64,000 bases of DNA from assembly GCF_910592395.1 (NCBI RefSeq), contig NC_088318.1, forward strand, positions 2,292,001 to 2,356,000. Reading direction: 5' to 3'. This DNA comes from Lineus longissimus. Its lineage: Eukaryota > Nemertea > Pilidiophora > Heteronemertea > Lineidae. Both the position numbers and the translations under genes were made by a program. The notes below the pieces were generated by a model, which saw only the letters and a program-made list of their open reading frames with translations, searched no databases and was not told the origin of the DNA. Below, piece by piece: positions 61,272 through 64,000 of the stretch (its first letter is position 1; each line of letters begins with the position of its first letter).

Positions 61272-64000
61272 TGGTTTCTGTTTCTTGCCTTCGTGTTAAC
61301 CAAGACTACGTTTTGTGCGGGTGTCAATTCTGTTGGGGCTGCCAGAGACGCACTTGTAAATGGTTCATTATCTCCAGCAGCTCATCCTAGTTAGCTTTGG
61401 GGATATCATAATCGGGAGGACACTGGCGGAGAAACCCGACTCAACGGCACGGGACCTGCGAATGATTGGACCTATTCACGAAGATCGAATCTTCTCCATT
61501 AATCCGCCATCTAATTTCTGCGCTATTCAGTGATTTCTAAACACTGTGAAAGGGTTGTTATTCAATACTTGGAATCTTATTGGAATCTTGTGATGGGTGT
61601 TTGTATTGGGGATGATTATTACCCCTGAGCTGGTGGGGAGAGCGACATGGCTTTGAAGCCAGGCTGTGACTTGGTCCTGCGGGGGCACCGGGACTAACAC
61701 TGTATTCTAAGTGTACCATGCAGTGCCTATAATCTCATGTTTCTCCTTGTTGACAATGCCGGATGACTCAATGTCGTAAAATAGATCAGCATATTATTTT
61801 TAACTTACATTTCAATTGCAGCCTGTTATTTTTTAACAGAATAATCTGATTATTAATCGCTTGAGAAATATCTATGTGTTGGCGAATGAACACGTTTTGC
61901 CCTGATTTATTCTGATGGTGCAAACGATTGGACGAACACTGGTAACCATGCAAAAGGCAACACACACAATGGGCAAAAAAGTGACCATCTATTTCCTGAA
62001 TAATTTAGGATACCGATTTGAATGAATTGATTATGAAAGGTAACAATATCTCGTGAGAACACCCCAGAATATTTTCCCGCGTCCTTTTTTCGTGAGTTTC
62101 TTTTCTTGGGACACTTGCCACCACGTGTGCGCAAGGGTCATCTATATTCTTGACAAAAACATCAAAACAGTTGTCTTTCCCCGAAATAATTTACGATATT
62201 TTCGCATAACCTGCGCACACTTGTTAAGAATTTGAAGAATAGGGGAGCAAAATCACAGAAACTATGAATAGAATACGTCCCGTAAACCTGCATGGGAATT
62301 TCACCACGAGAGTTTTGAAAATCTCGCGGCGTGCGCGCGCCACGTGCGGGTCATTGTAAAACCGCGACTGGGGGAAATCGCCGGCAGTGATTGAAGGCGT
62401 GATTGTCATTGGCTCATGCATGAGAAAGAGGAATCTCATTGTCATTTTCTTTTGGCGCGGTTAGGTGTAATAAAAGCAACATTTCCTTGTTTATTTTATC
62501 TGTACGTCTTGTTTACACAATCTCTGGTGAGATTTGATGCCGTTGGATCTCAGATATATTGCGACAAACTAAAGTTCTTTAGATTGTGTCGTTGCGTTTT
62601 TTTCTTCATGACAAAAAAATTATTGGTCTTTAATGTAAAAAGTTTTAAAAGTAGAACAAATTGTTGCTCACTTTGACCACCTCCATTTTAGGTTCTTTCT
62701 CTAAACTATCACTAAGCAAATTAGAGTCAAAATCCACTGACACTGCAAAACAAACAACCGGTAAAATCAAAATACGGGATAAAGACATTCCGGAAGAAAA
62801 ACACCACCAGTTTGCATTGGAATGGCTTTCTCTTCAAACAAAGGACCACTCGTTATTGCCGGGGAACAATGCCGCGCCCATATATCGTTATCGTGCCCCA
62901 TTCAGCGCCCCTCCTTAGGATAATTACACCCTGATGGTCCTCTACCCCTGCTCCACCTGCCGGGAGCCGTGGGACGGCGACAGGTGACGGCAGCGGCGGG
63001 CGCTAGATTTAAACCCATCCAATCAGCGACAGGTCTGTTGGTCCACCAATAGAAATTTGAAATTTCATTGAAATGATGAGTATTGGGACTATTTACACAA
63101 TGGTACCAAGACCTCACGACCCAGCATCCCAGCACACGAAATGCGCGTGCGTGACTTGTTCAAAATTCTTCCAGCGGCCAAAATTTCTTGGGGTTTTTTT
63201 TATGACCGAACGTGATTTGAAAAGTCAATCATACTTCGTTGGTTTGCAGAGTTTATTGGCGTATGGAAGCTGCGAAAGACTTGAATTGAGGGTTTCAGTT
63301 CGAGTGTTAACCAGCTCACATATCCAAATTGAAACAAATTTGAATCATATCGATTTCTTCAAAACCAATGTAGGTCTGACATCTCATTTGGTGCTGAAGA
63401 TCACCAGACGCCTGAGGATGGGTCGAATTGGCGGCTGGAGTCGCCTTCTTGAAGGACTTTTACTTCACGCCGATAAGAAAAAGAGTTAGATATGTTGCGA
63501 TGACATCTTCTCCATTCAAATATTATGCAATTTTCTCCCTTGGGCGTAAGGAACGACAAGGCGTAGGCTGGGGCTAAATTCGTCACAGAATAGAGAAATG
63601 ATACGCAATGTTACGGGAGGATAGCGATGACCACGATCCCCTGAGGGGCACACCATGCGGCAGGCCCCAGACAGAATGCGGAGCCGTGCTCTTTCACACC
63701 CGCGGTTTATATTTGTAACAAATTCATTCAAAATGGTCAACTGGTGTCCACAGGAAGATCAGGTGGCGAGAACCCGTCACACCTTGAAATGCTGCTTATA
63801 CTAAACCCAAAAGATCAGACAATGTTTTGGTTGAGACGGATTAATGTTATCACCCCATTTATTAGTAATGCAACAAGTTGATCCGAACCCCTGATGATTC
63901 CGAAATTGGAGAGTCACACCTTCGTTTGTTTTTGGGTGATCCTGTGACCAGATGTGTTGTGTTGCTCAAGCATGGAGGGGCCTACAGGGCCTGGTAACAC

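Larger units (their letters stand above)
57649..62346. promoter_or_regulatory. Cluster of eight CACGTG E-boxes around the Snail exon
   Basis: CACGTG occurs at 57649, 58258, 58563, 58648, 59681, 60758 (inside the exon), 62122 and 62341. Only four others were seen in the rest of the window (28797, 47595, 51872, 54434). CACGTG is bound by class B bHLH factors such as Myc/Max, USF and some Hairy/E(spl) proteins. The local DNA is also richer in CpG, which could account for part of the cluster. Confidence 0.4.
60777..64000 (-). other. Putative Snail intron and upstream sequence, first exon not found
   Basis: I searched the minus strand here for a SNAG start (Met-Pro-Arg-Ser-Phe-Leu-Val) and saw none, so this is probably intron, or intron plus an exon too divergent for me to recognise. 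It holds a two-part hairpin at 61224-61271, a CpG-rich patch near 62325-62350, CACGTG boxes at 62122 and 62341, and CAGGTG-type boxes near 62958, 62988 and 63755. An open frame of 138 codons at 63073-63489 on the + strand has no recognisable domain and I do not call it a gene. Confidence 0.5.

Noticed and set aside
63073-63489. 138-codon open frame on the + strand starting with ATG
   Set aside because: No recognisable domain, no exon signals checked as convincing, and its length is within what AT-rich noncoding DNA of this size can give by chance.

Overview
This is a window of animal nuclear DNA, not bacterial: gene-poor, AT-leaning, rich in tRNA-derived SINE relics, minisatellites and decayed tandem duplications. 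It has one confidently recognisable gene, which is spliced. The gene encodes a Snail-family C2H2 zinc-finger repressor. A transposable element at about 39.6-40.8 kb has the palindromic GCTCACCT/AGGTGAGC ends and GTC-repeat character that I associate with marine invertebrate genomes. Together these suggest a marine invertebrate, perhaps a lophotrochozoan, but I cannot name the species from sequence alone.

Layout. From 1 to about 34 kb there is no gene I can support. This part holds six long poly-G runs (all on the + strand), two SINE-like tRNA relics (13.06 and 29.26 kb), a strong hairpin at 2.77 kb and an imperfect duplication at 28.75 kb. From 34.3 to 37.6 kb lies a block of degenerate repeats: a roughly 200-bp family, a 127-bp SINE-like pair, a roughly 320-bp pair and a short codon-phased repeat. 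From 39.63 to 40.78 kb is a non-autonomous element made of three roughly 300-bp modules. Each module carries a nuclear-receptor-like site and two carry CTCF-core-like motifs. At 44.7 kb is a relic that reads like the C-terminus of a non-LTR retrotransposon. From 46.4 to 47.2 kb there are two more tandem repeats. At 50.8 kb there is a SINE, at 52.16-52.70 kb a 40-bp minisatellite of about 14 units, and at 55.75-56.01 kb a perfect 131-bp tandem duplication.

The Snail exon is on the minus strand at 59716-60776. It encodes the repression region and all five zinc fingers. A good splice acceptor with a branch-point-like CTAAT shows that the N-terminal SNAG-coding exon lies further upstream on the minus strand. 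I could not find it up to base 64000, so the intron probably exceeds 3.2 kb. The roughly 59 kb downstream of the gene looks like a gene desert, as is common beside developmental regulators. CACGTG E-boxes cluster around the gene, and CAGGTG/CACCTG (the Snail-type E-box) appears enriched across the window.

All counts and alignments were made by eye. No database search was run.
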